Shown here: piece after piece, positions 57,531 through 64,000 of the stretch
Position numbering within the stretch: position 1 is the first letter of the stretch
Layout: each line of letters begins with the position of its first letter
From: Alphaproteobacteria bacterium
GTDB taxonomy: Bacteria; Pseudomonadota; Gammaproteobacteria; Burkholderiales; Burkholderiaceae_C
Length of the DNA: 64,000 nt
Reading direction: 5' to 3'
Assembly: GCA_030054175.1 (NCBI GenBank)
Contig: JASGCM010000001.1
Location: forward strand, 186,001-250,000
Position numbers and translations under genes: made by a program
The notes under the pieces: generated by a model
Seen by the model: the letters and a program-made list of their open reading frames with translations, nothing else
Database searches by the model: none
Told to the model about the DNA's origin: nothing

Positions 57531-58400
57531 TCAAGACGCCTGCAAAGCGGCGATGCGCTCTTCGAGCGGCGGATGGCTGGCAAACAGCTTGCCCAAACCG
57601 CCCGTGATGCCCATGGCGGCCACGCTACTCGGCAGGGCACCGGGTTGCATCTGGCCCAGACGGGCCAGGGCGTTGATCATCGGTTGCTTGCGCCCCATCA
57701 AATGCGACGCTCCGCTGTCGGCGCGGAACTCACGCTGACGGCTGAACCAGGCAACGATCATGGCCGCCACAAAACCCAGCACGATGTCAAGCACGATGGT
57801 GGTGATGTAGTAACCCATGCCCGGGCCGCTGTTTTGCTCGTCGTTCTTGCGCAAGGCGCTGTCGACCACGTAACCCACGATTCGGCTGAGGAACACGACA
57901 AATGTGTTGAGCACGCCCTGGATCAGCGTCAAGGTCACCATATCGCCGTTGGCGATGTGAGCGACTTCATGGGCCAACACAGCCTCGACCTCTTCACGGG
58001 TCATGCCTTGCAATAACCCGGTGGATACGGCCACCAGGGCTGAATCCCGAAAAGCCCCGGTAGCAAATGCATTGGGCTCGCCTTCGTAAATGGCCACCTC
58101 GGGCATGCCGATGCCGGCTTTGTCGGACAAGCGACGAACCGTATCCACGATCCAGGCCTCGTCGGCCGACTGGGGTTGCGTGATGACCTGTGCGCCCGTG
58201 CTCCACTTGGCCATGGGCTTGCTCATCAAAAGCGAGATGATCGCGCCGCCAAAGCCCATGACGAGTGAAAAGCCCAACAAGGCGCCCAAATTGAGTCCGT
58301 TGGCCGTCAGGTATCGGTTAACGCCCAACAAACTGGCCACCACACTCAGGACCAACATCACCGCCAGGTTGGTTAGGACGAACAGGACAATGCGTTTCAT
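57531..58400 (-). CDS. htpX: Membrane zinc protease HtpX
   Basis: A 289-residue M48 protease of the inner membrane that degrades misfolded membrane proteins together with FtsH. Two N-terminal membrane helices ([20 protein letters not shown] and [18 protein letters not shown]), the zinc site [10 protein letters not shown], and the third ligand in [10 protein letters not shown], then two more helices near [15 protein letters not shown] and [20 protein letters not shown]. The start at 58400 ([11 protein letters not shown]) matches the family. Confidence 0.97.
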   Translation of the reverse strand: MKRIVLFVLTNLAVMLVLSVVASLLGVNRYLTANGLNLGALLGFSLVMGFGGAIISLLMSKPMAKWSTGAQVITQPQSADEAWIVDTVRRLSDKAGIGMPEVAIYEGEPNAFATGAFRDSALVAVSTGLLQGMTREEVEAVLAHEVAHIANGDMVTLTLIQGVLNTFVVFLSRIVGYVVDSALRKNDEQNSGPGMGYYITTIVLDIVLGFVAAMIVAWFSRQREFRADSGASHLMGRKQPMINALARLGQMQPGALPSSVAAMGITGGLGKLFASHPPLEERIAALQAS

Positions 58401-58529
58401 CGAAATTTCCATGAACAGCCCCACCCTTGGAGCCGATGCCCTGCATGGTAAGGGCGAAGGGGCAGAAATCAAGGGTTCAGCCCTGATCCCCCAAAGGGAG
58501 TGGGTGATTAGGTCCAGTGGGCAGCGCCT

Positions 58530-59702
58530 CTACCCGTGCTGAAAGCTTCGGCGCAGATACTCATCGAAAAGAGGCACCGTGAATGCGATATCCCCATGTG
58601 ATGGGCTATAAATCATCCCTTTTCTGATGATGGTTGAGCGACGTGGTCCCAGGCTTTGGTGTGTGAGCCCCAAATGCTCGGCCACATCCGACGATCTGTA
58701 AGGTCCGGGCCCAAGTGCTGCCATGGCGATGACGTACTCGCGCTCTTTGGGTGTCAATCGATCAAATCGAACTTTGAAGAAACCTTCATCGAGCCGCCGA
58801 GTGGCTTCCGCAGAAGCCGTTCGGGCATCTGCCCATTCCACGCGGGCCCCCTTTGCGATGTTCCAGCATTGGTAGCCCCACTCTTGCAGAAAATATGGAT
58901 AGCCATGGGTATCTTTCAGAACCTCTTCCAAAGCATCATCACTGATGCTTTGGCGCGCGTCTTCAATCGGCTGTTTGATGGCGATCTTCGCGTCCTTGCT
59001 TTTCAGGGGGCCTATGGCCGGAAAATGAAACAATCGCTCTGCGTACGATTTTGCGTTTCCTGACAAAGCAGCGACCTGCGGTAAACCAGCACCAAAAAAC
59101 ACGATCGGTAGCCCCCTTTGGCTGACTTTGTGCAAGGCAACGATCAGCGCAGCCAAATCTCTGGACTTCAGGTATTGAACCTCATCAATCAGCAGCGTCC
59201 AAGCTTTGCCGGCCTCTTGAGCTGCCTCACCCAACCTGACCATCAACTCGGGCAAATCGTTTTCGATGTCACCAGAATCCGCCACGCCTGGCTCCGGGTC
59301 GACAGACAGGGTCATCTCACCGTAGGTCACCTTGAATGTGGCGGCAAAAGATCTCAGCGCACGAATGGCCTGATGTACCTTGGCCTTGGCCTGCTCGCTA
59401 AAAGACAGCTTATGCAGCGTCTGATTGATTTTCGGTAACAGCAACTCGGCCAATTCGCGATCTTCTGGGGCCTCGATGAAAGAGGTCAAATGCCCAGATT
59501 TTTCTGCCAACTCTTCGATTTGATTCAGCAACACCGTCTTGCCTACACCACGCAATCCCAACAGCATTTGCGATCGACAGTCTCGCCCCATGAGCGCCCG
59601 CTCAATGGCTGTTTTTGCTTCATCCAGTATGGCGCCACGCCCAGCCAACTCCGGGGGACGGCTACCTGCACCGGGTGCAAAAGGATTGCGAACCGGATCC
59701 AT
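58530..59702 (-). CDS. Orphan AAA+ ATPase with C-terminal winged-helix region
   Basis: A 390-residue P-loop ATPase resembling the AAA_16/archaeal-type ATPase group. Walker A is GLRGVGKTVLL (residues 49-59) and Walker B is LLIDEVQYL (170-178). Sensor and lid-like regions follow (GLPIVFFGAGLP, DTHGYPYFLQEWGYQCW). Residues about 310-385 look like a winged helix (LTPKEREYVIAMAALGPGPY, SSDVAEHLGLTHQSLGPRRS). AGGAG sits seven bases before the ATG at 59702, fixing the start over a TTG two codons earlier. It stands alone between htpX and DUF3025, with its own AT-rich repeat-filled upstream region. Function unknown; possible DNA- or stress-related ATPase. Confidence 0.85.
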   Translation of the reverse strand: MDPVRNPFAPGAGSRPPELAGRGAILDEAKTAIERALMGRDCRSQMLLGLRGVGKTVLLNQIEELAEKSGHLTSFIEAPEDRELAELLLPKINQTLHKLSFSEQAKAKVHQAIRALRSFAATFKVTYGEMTLSVDPEPGVADSGDIENDLPELMVRLGEAAQEAGKAWTLLIDEVQYLKSRDLAALIVALHKVSQRGLPIVFFGAGLPQVAALSGNAKSYAERLFHFPAIGPLKSKDAKIAIKQPIEDARQSISDDALEEVLKDTHGYPYFLQEWGYQCWNIAKGARVEWADARTASAEATRRLDEGFFKVRFDRLTPKEREYVIAMAALGPGPYRSSDVAEHLGLTHQSLGPRRSTIIRKGMIYSPSHGDIAFTVPLFDEYLRRSFQHG

Positions 59703-59735
59703 GACCAAGCTCCTGAAAGTCTAATGAAGTTGAAG

Positions 59736-59779
59736 TAAGTATAAGATGATTCCGCTATACTTATTTATACTTTAGTATA
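59736..59779 (-). promoter_or_regulatory. TATAC inverted-repeat array in front of the AAA+ ATPase gene
   Basis: TAAGTATA (59736-59743) and TATACTTA (59756-59763) form an inverted repeat with a 12-base spacer; TATAC-TTTA-GTATA follows at 59766-59779. All three share the TATAC half-site, which also resembles -10 boxes. The set looks like an operator over the promoter of the ATPase gene. Confidence 0.55.
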
Positions 59780-60652
59780 TTATTTTAATAATTGATGAGT
59801 ATCTTTAAAATCATTTTTATCGATCTTTGGCCTGAACACCCCCACATCGTCATAAAACCCGGGCTGCTCGTTGTCGGCCCACCAGCCCGGCAAGCCGAGC
59901 ACCGGCAGGGGGAGAAAGGGTTTGGTGGCGAGCCAAGGAGCGGTGAGTTGCGCCACCAACGGTTGCTCCATGGCGGTATCGAGCGCCACCGGATTGGTCC
60001 CCTCGCCCCAAGCAGGCAGGTCGACCCACAGCACATGGGCGGTGATCGATTTGTAGGGTTGCAGCAGGTTTTCGAGCAGGGCATGGCCAAAGGCGACGAC
60101 GTGGGTTTGAGCCCACAAGTTGCGCTCGCGGACAAACATCGTCTGCCAGTCGTGCACGCGATGGGCATCGCGCAAGCGTGCAGGACCGCACAGCAGCATG
60201 GCGTTTTCGTCCAGCAGCGTGAGCGCATCGCGCACCGGGCCACGGGTGGCCCCGACGCCGCTGGTCGCGATCTGCTCAGCCTGCAAGGAATTGAGGCGTC
60301 GCTTGATGGCCGCAAACCTCAGCCAGCACGCGCCATTGAGCAGGTCGTGCAGGTTGTCGCGGGTCGGTACGCAGCCCGTGCGAAAAATGAAGGCCTCATA
60401 GGCCTCGCTGGCGGGCAAGTGGGACTGCGGCACAAAGCGCATGCCCTGTGCGCTGTGCCCAGCACCCAGACCGGAGAGGGTCTGGTTGAGGGCCTCGGCC
60501 ACGCTGGCACCATCGCGCAGGGCCTCCAGGATGGGTTGCAACCACGGTGTCCAAGGTGCCAGCCAGGGTTGGCGGAGGTCGATCGCCTCGGCCAGGGCCA
60601 GTGAGCCGGGCGCGGCCGCAGCACTGTCGCGTGTTACGGCATCAGGCGCCAA
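59780..60652 (-). CDS. DUF3025 family protein
   Basis: A 290-residue protein with the DUF3025 pattern: [72 protein letters not shown] and [13 protein letters not shown]. Function unknown. The only start that keeps the conserved N-terminus is TTG at 60652, which lies inside the last codons of pyrC, so the two are probably translationally coupled. Confidence 0.85.
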   Translation of the reverse strand: MAPDAVTRDSAAAAPGSLALAEAIDLRQPWLAPWTPWLQPILEALRDGASVAEALNQTLSGLGAGHSAQGMRFVPQSHLPASEAYEAFIFRTGCVPTRDNLHDLLNGACWLRFAAIKRRLNSLQAEQIATSGVGATRGPVRDALTLLDENAMLLCGPARLRDAHRVHDWQTMFVRERNLWAQTHVVAFGHALLENLLQPYKSITAHVLWVDLPAWGEGTNPVALDTAMEQPLVAQLTAPWLATKPFLPLPVLGLPGWWADNEQPGFYDDVGVFRPKIDKNDFKDTHQLLK

Positions 60653-61677
60653 GGCAACACCTCGCCGCCGCGCAGGGGCTTGAGCTCGGCCTCACCAAAA
60701 GGCACCGTGACCGACGAGCGCCAGTCTTGGCGCTGCAAAATGATGCGCCCCGTGTTGCGTGGCAGGCCGTAAAAATCGGGGCCATGAAAGCTGGCGAAGC
60801 CTTCCAACCGGTCCAGGGCACCAGCCGCATCAAAGGCTTCGGCATACATCTCGATGGCGGCGTGGGCGGTGTAGCAACCAGCGCAACCGCTGGCGTGCTC
60901 TTTGAGCGCCGCCGGGTGCGGCGCGCTGTCGGTGCCCAAAAAGAATTTGGGGCTGCCGCTGGTGGCGGCCTGCACCAGAGCCTGGCGGTGCTCTTCGCGC
61001 TTGAGCACGGGCAAGCAGTAGTAGTGCGGGCGCAGCCCGCCAACAAAGATGGCGTTGCGGTTGAACAGCAGGTGGTGCGCCGTGATGGTCGCTGCGACAA
61101 AACGGTCGGCCTGCGCGACATACTGGGCCGCCTCGCGGGTGGTGATGTGCTCGAAAACGATCTTCAACTCGGGGAAGTCGCGCCTGAGCGGGATCAGATG
61201 GCGGTCAATGAACACCGCCTCGCGGTCAAACAAGTCGATGTCGGCGTTGGTCACTTCGCCGTGCACCAACAGTTTTAAACCATGCTTTTGCATGGCTTCA
61301 AGTGTGGCGTAGGTCTTGCGGATGTCGGTCACCCCGGCGTCGCTGTTGGTGGTGGCGCCAGCCGGGTAGAGCTTGAGGGCGACCACGCCCGCTTCGTGGG
61401 CTCGCGCGATCTCGTCAGGGGCGAGGTTGTCGGTGAGGTAGAGCGTCATCAGCGGCACAAATGACACCCCCTCGGGCACCGCCTGCAAAATGCGCTCGCG
61501 GTAGGCCAGGGCCTGCTGAGCGGTGGTCACCGGCGGCTTGAGGTTGGGCATGATGATGGCGCGAGCGAACTGCGCTGCGGTGTGGGGCACGACGTCGCGC
61601 ATGGCCGCCCCGTCGCGGACATGCAAGTGCCAGTCGTCGGGCCGGGTCAGGGTAATGGTTTGAATTTGGGGGCTCAT
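60634..61677 (-). CDS. pyrC: Dihydroorotase
   Basis: A 347-residue class II dihydroorotase of pyrimidine synthesis, closing carbamoyl aspartate to dihydroorotate. WHLHVRDG holds the metal Hx[14 protein letters not shown] the carbamylated lysine, VHGEVT and HITTREAA further metal histidines, and GTDSAPH the catalytic aspartate. ATG 61677 ([15 protein letters not shown]) is chosen; the longer reading has no family match. Confidence 0.97.
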   Translation of the reverse strand: MSPQIQTITLTRPDDWHLHVRDGAAMRDVVPHTAAQFARAIIMPNLKPPVTTAQQALAYRERILQAVPEGVSFVPLMTLYLTDNLAPDEIARAHEAGVVALKLYPAGATTNSDAGVTDIRKTYATLEAMQKHGLKLLVHGEVTNADIDLFDREAVFIDRHLIPLRRDFPELKIVFEHITTREAAQYVAQADRFVAATITAHHLLFNRNAIFVGGLRPHYYCLPVLKREEHRQALVQAATSGSPKFFLGTDSAPHPAALKEHASGCAGCYTAHAAIEMYAEAFDAAGALDRLEGFASFHGPDFYGLPRNTGRIILQRQDWRSSVTVPFGEAELKPLRGGEVLPWRLMP

Positions 61678-61744
61678 GCCCAGATTATGGCAAGCCGCAA
61701 GGCCGGTTTGGGCTGCGCCAAGGGCCACCGCTGCAGGCGGGCCT

Positions 61745-62482
61745 TCATTGCTGCAGGATCTTGGCCAAAAACTCTTTGGTGCGCGTCTGACGGTTTTCCG
61801 GGTGGTTGAAAAACTCGTCGCGGCTGCAGTCTTCCAAAATGCGACCGCCCACATCCATGAAAATGACGCGATCACTGACTTTTCGTGCGAAACCCATTTC
61901 GTGCGTCACCACCAACATGGTCATGCCTTCTTGCGCCAGGCTCATCATGACCTCCAGCACTTCACCCACCATTTCGGGGTCGAGCGCCGAGGTGGGCTCG
62001 TCAAACAGCATGACGATGGGGTCCATGCTGAGCGCACGGGCGAAGGCCACGCGCTGTTGCTGGCCACCCGAGAGTTGGCCGGGAAACTTGTCTTTGTGTG
62101 CCATCAGGCCCACGCGGTCCAAGTACTTGAGGCCGCGCTCAAGCGCCTGTTCGGGAGTGCGACCCAGCACCTTGACCTGCGCCAAAATCAGGTTCTCGGT
62201 GACCGATAGGTGAGGAAACAACTCGAAGTGCTGAAACACCATGCCCACGCGGCTGCGCAATTGCGGCAGAGGCGTGGCGGGGTCATGCACTGGCGTGCCA
62301 TCGACCCAGATTTCACCTTGCTGGATGGGTTCGAGCGCATTGATGGTCTTGATCAAGGTGGATTTGCCAGAGCCCGAGGGACCGCACACCACCACCACTT
62401 CGCCCTTGGCGACTTGGGTGCTGCAGTTGTTGAGCGCCTGGGCTGGGCCATACCATTTGGAGACGTTTTTGATTTCGATCAT
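61745..62482 (-). CDS. gltL: Glutamate/aspartate ABC transporter ATP-binding protein
   Basis: A 245-residue ABC ATPase. Walker [10 protein letters not shown], signature LSGGQQQR, Walker [15 protein letters not shown] and switch [11 protein letters not shown] are all intact. The polar amino acid subfamily is supported by the starting [12 protein letters not shown] and by the two permeases upstream. Confidence 0.95.
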   Translation of the reverse strand: MIEIKNVSKWYGPAQALNNCSTQVAKGEVVVVCGPSGSGKSTLIKTINALEPIQQGEIWVDGTPVHDPATPLPQLRSRVGMVFQHFELFPHLSVTENLILAQVKVLGRTPEQALERGLKYLDRVGLMAHKDKFPGQLSGGQQQRVAFARALSMDPIVMLFDEPTSALDPEMVGEVLEVMMSLAQEGMTMLVVTHEMGFARKVSDRVIFMDVGGRILEDCSRDEFFNHPENRQTRTKEFLAKILQQ

Positions 62483-62500
62483 GTGTTCTTTCCCCCGGTT

Positions 62501-63166
62501 TCAGCGCACGATGGCGACCTTGGCTTGCAAATGGCGCACCAGGCTGGACAGCGAGTAGCAAATGATGAAATAAACCACCGCAGCCAACAGGTAGGCCTCT
62601 TCAGGCCGACCGTAGATTTTGCCGGCGGTGACAAAGCCTTTGAGCAAATCGTAGGCCCCAATGGCGTACACCAGCGAGGTGTCCTGAAACAAAATGATGG
62701 TCTGCGTCAATAGCACCGGCTGCATGTTGCGCAGCGCCTGCGGCAGCACGATGTGGCGCATGTTTTGGGCATAGGTAAAGCCCACCGCCTGCCCGGCCAT
62801 GACTTGCCCGCGCGGAATCGACTGGATGCCTGCACGCATGATCTCACTGAAATAGGCGGCCTCGAAGGCAATGAAGGTGATCACCGCCGAAATCTCGGCC
62901 CCGATGGGCTTGCCGATCGCAAACGGAATCAGCAAGTAGAACCACAAAATAACCATCACCAGGGGAACTGAGCGCATGCCATTGACATAGGCGGTGGCGG
63001 GAACGGACAACCAAGGGCGGCCCGATAGGCGCAGCAGCGCCAGTACCGTGCCCAAGACCAAGCCACCCAAGGTGGCCACCACAGTCAATTGGACACTGAA
63101 GATCAGACCCTTGAGCAAAAACTTGAAAAACAGGTCGCTGCTGAAAAATGTCAGGTCAAAGTCCAC
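62501..63166 (-). CDS. gltK: Glutamate/aspartate ABC transporter permease GltK
   Basis: A 221-residue HisMQ-type permease with about five membrane helices. The EAA loop reads QAVGFTYAQNMRHIVLPQAL, the contact point for the ATPase. YVNGMRSVPLVMVILWFYL is the GltK-type region. Stop is 18 bases before gltL. Confidence 0.94.
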   Translation of the reverse strand: MDFDLTFFSSDLFFKFLLKGLIFSVQLTVVATLGGLVLGTVLALLRLSGRPWLSVPATAYVNGMRSVPLVMVILWFYLLIPFAIGKPIGAEISAVITFIAFEAAYFSEIMRAGIQSIPRGQVMAGQAVGFTYAQNMRHIVLPQALRNMQPVLLTQTIILFQDTSLVYAIGAYDLLKGFVTAGKIYGRPEEAYLLAAVVYFIICYSLSSLVRHLQAKVAIVR

Positions 63167-63169
63167 GAC

Positions 63170-63892
63170 TCAATGCCCCCCGCCGGTTTGACCTGCAGCG
63201 ATGAAGCCTGGCACCCGCGTGCGCCGTTCCACGAGTGCAAACACGCGATTGACGGCAAAGGCTGACGCGGCATACAGCGCCGTGACGGCCAAATAGATTT
63301 CGATCCCGCGCGAGGTTTCCTCCTGCGCCTGCATGGCAAACATGGTGAGTTCGGCAATGGACACGGCAAAAGCCACTGAAGAATTTTTCAGCAAGTTCAT
63401 CGACTCAGAGGTCAGCGGCGGCAAAATGATCCGTAAAGCCATGGGCATGAGCACATAGCGGTACGACTGCCAAGTGGTGAGCCCCATCGCCATGGCTGCA
63501 TAGCGCTGGCCACGCGGCAAAGCCCCAATGCCCGCCCTGACCTGCTCAGCGATGCGGGCCGATGTAAAGAACCCCAAACCCAGCACCACCAGTAAAAAGC
63601 CGGGAAACTGCTGCATGGGCGGAAACAGCCGGGGCAGCACAAAATACCAAAGGAATATCTGCACCAACAAGGGAATGTTGCGAAAGAGCTCGACCCAGAC
63701 ATGGGCCAGACGGCTCAGCCAAGGGCTGTTGGGCAGGGTACGAAATACCCCCACGCCCAAACCAAACAACATGGCCACGACCCAGGCACAAGCCGCGACA
63801 GACAGCGTCCAGCCCCAAGCCTCGAACATCCATTCGAGGTAGGTGCGGCCGCCGCCGTCGTCTTGGAGAAATACAGCCCAGTCCCAAAACAT
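63170..63892 (-). CDS. gltJ: Glutamate/aspartate ABC transporter permease GltJ
   Basis: A 240-residue HisMQ-type permease. WVELFRNIPLLVQIFLWYFV is typical and the EAA loop reads AMGLTTWQSYRYVLMPMALR. I use the ATG at 63892 instead of the preceding TTG. gltK begins three bases after its stop. Good pair for gltK in one importer. Confidence 0.94.
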   Translation of the reverse strand: MFWDWAVFLQDDGGGRTYLEWMFEAWGWTLSVAACAWVVAMLFGLGVGVFRTLPNSPWLSRLAHVWVELFRNIPLLVQIFLWYFVLPRLFPPMQQFPGFLLVVLGLGFFTSARIAEQVRAGIGALPRGQRYAAMAMGLTTWQSYRYVLMPMALRIILPPLTSESMNLLKNSSVAFAVSIAELTMFAMQAQEETSRGIEIYLAVTALYAASAFAVNRVFALVERRTRVPGFIAAGQTGGGH

Positions 63893-63907
63893 CAAAGTGG
63901 CCGCTTT

Positions 63908-64000
63908 TTATTTTTTGACGTAGTCTTCCATGGGCTTGTCGTTCAGACCGGCCCAAGCCGCCTTGGTGATGTCGCTGGCGGGCAAGCCGACTCGGGTGTT
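63908..64000 (-). CDS. gltI: Glutamate/aspartate-binding protein, C-terminal end (partial)
   Basis: The last 30 codons run off the window edge and stop with TAA at 63910-63908. The visible end (DKPMEDYVKK) follows the pattern of solute-binding protein 3 family members and its place as first gene before gltJ-gltK-gltL supports GltI, the periplasmic receptor. Only the tail can be judged. Confidence 0.7.
   Translation of the reverse strand, partial: NTRVGLPASDITKAAWAGLNDKPMEDYVKK

Noticed and set aside
57531-59779. A genomic island around the AAA+ ATPase
   Set aside because: I found no tRNA, integrase, direct repeats or further cargo; only the single ATPase gene is unusual.

Overview
The window comes from a betaproteobacterium of the order Burkholderiales, most likely family Comamonadaceae. 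The basis is the GroEL tail, the H-NS-type protein with a TWTGRGRMPQW motif, the complete mraZ-to-lpxC division and cell wall cluster, the dapF-DUF484-xerC operon, and protein wording typical of that family. Species is not assigned. Most of the sequence is ordinary, tightly packed chromosome on the minus strand. I see no prophage, IS element, CRISPR array or tRNA.

Layout. 1-2319: groEL 3' end, a terminator, and a lipoprotein with a lamin-tail-like region and a metzincin zinc site. 2330-3486: a broken MFS exporter gene. 3568-6641: transaldolase, an NAD-binding epimerase-like protein and the CCA-adding enzyme. 6638-17213 (minus): seven tightly packed genes, a PTR1/FolM-type SDR, two FolB/FolX-type aldolases, then an MdtABC-like RND pump with its outer membrane lipoprotein. 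17267-19498: midA-type methyltransferase, DUF2905 and ttcA. 19495-22334: SDR, FAH-family hydrolase and a divergent Ldh2-type dehydrogenase, probably a sugar-acid route. 22365-25993: slmA, argB, an H-NS-like protein, rfbC and rfbA. 26046-44676 (minus): ruvC, lpxC and the whole dcw cluster back to mraZ, with a four-box MraZ operator over a predicted promoter at 44724-44782. 45005-48449: a DksA-like protein with a lysine/alanine/proline-rich tail, a COG0523 metal GTPase and rlmI. 48486-51033: xerC, DUF484 and dapF. 51090-57484 (plus): CMD-family protein, a NUDIX-metallo-beta-lactamase fusion, RNase P RNA, a COG2509 flavoprotein and a B12-type radical SAM protein. 57531-64000 (minus): htpX, a lone AAA+ ATPase with a palindrome-rich promoter region, DUF3025, pyrC and the gltIJKL glutamate/aspartate importer (gltI cut by the window end).

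How the genes work together. The dcw genes form one translationally coupled unit (most junctions overlap by 1 to 8 bases) that makes lipid II, exports it into septal wall synthesis and builds the Z ring; slmA elsewhere in the window links division to nucleoid position. The pterin genes and the RND pump are also translationally coupled, which is the least expected arrangement here. A dispersed palindrome (ATTGGGGTC-T-GACCCCAAT) occurs at three intergenic sites, one of them a head-to-head pair.

I did not find a system that I can claim is new. The strongest candidates for a second look are the pterin-efflux coupling, the orphan AAA+ ATPase with its operator-like repeats, the DksA/COG0523 pair, the dispersed palindrome and the MraZ box array.
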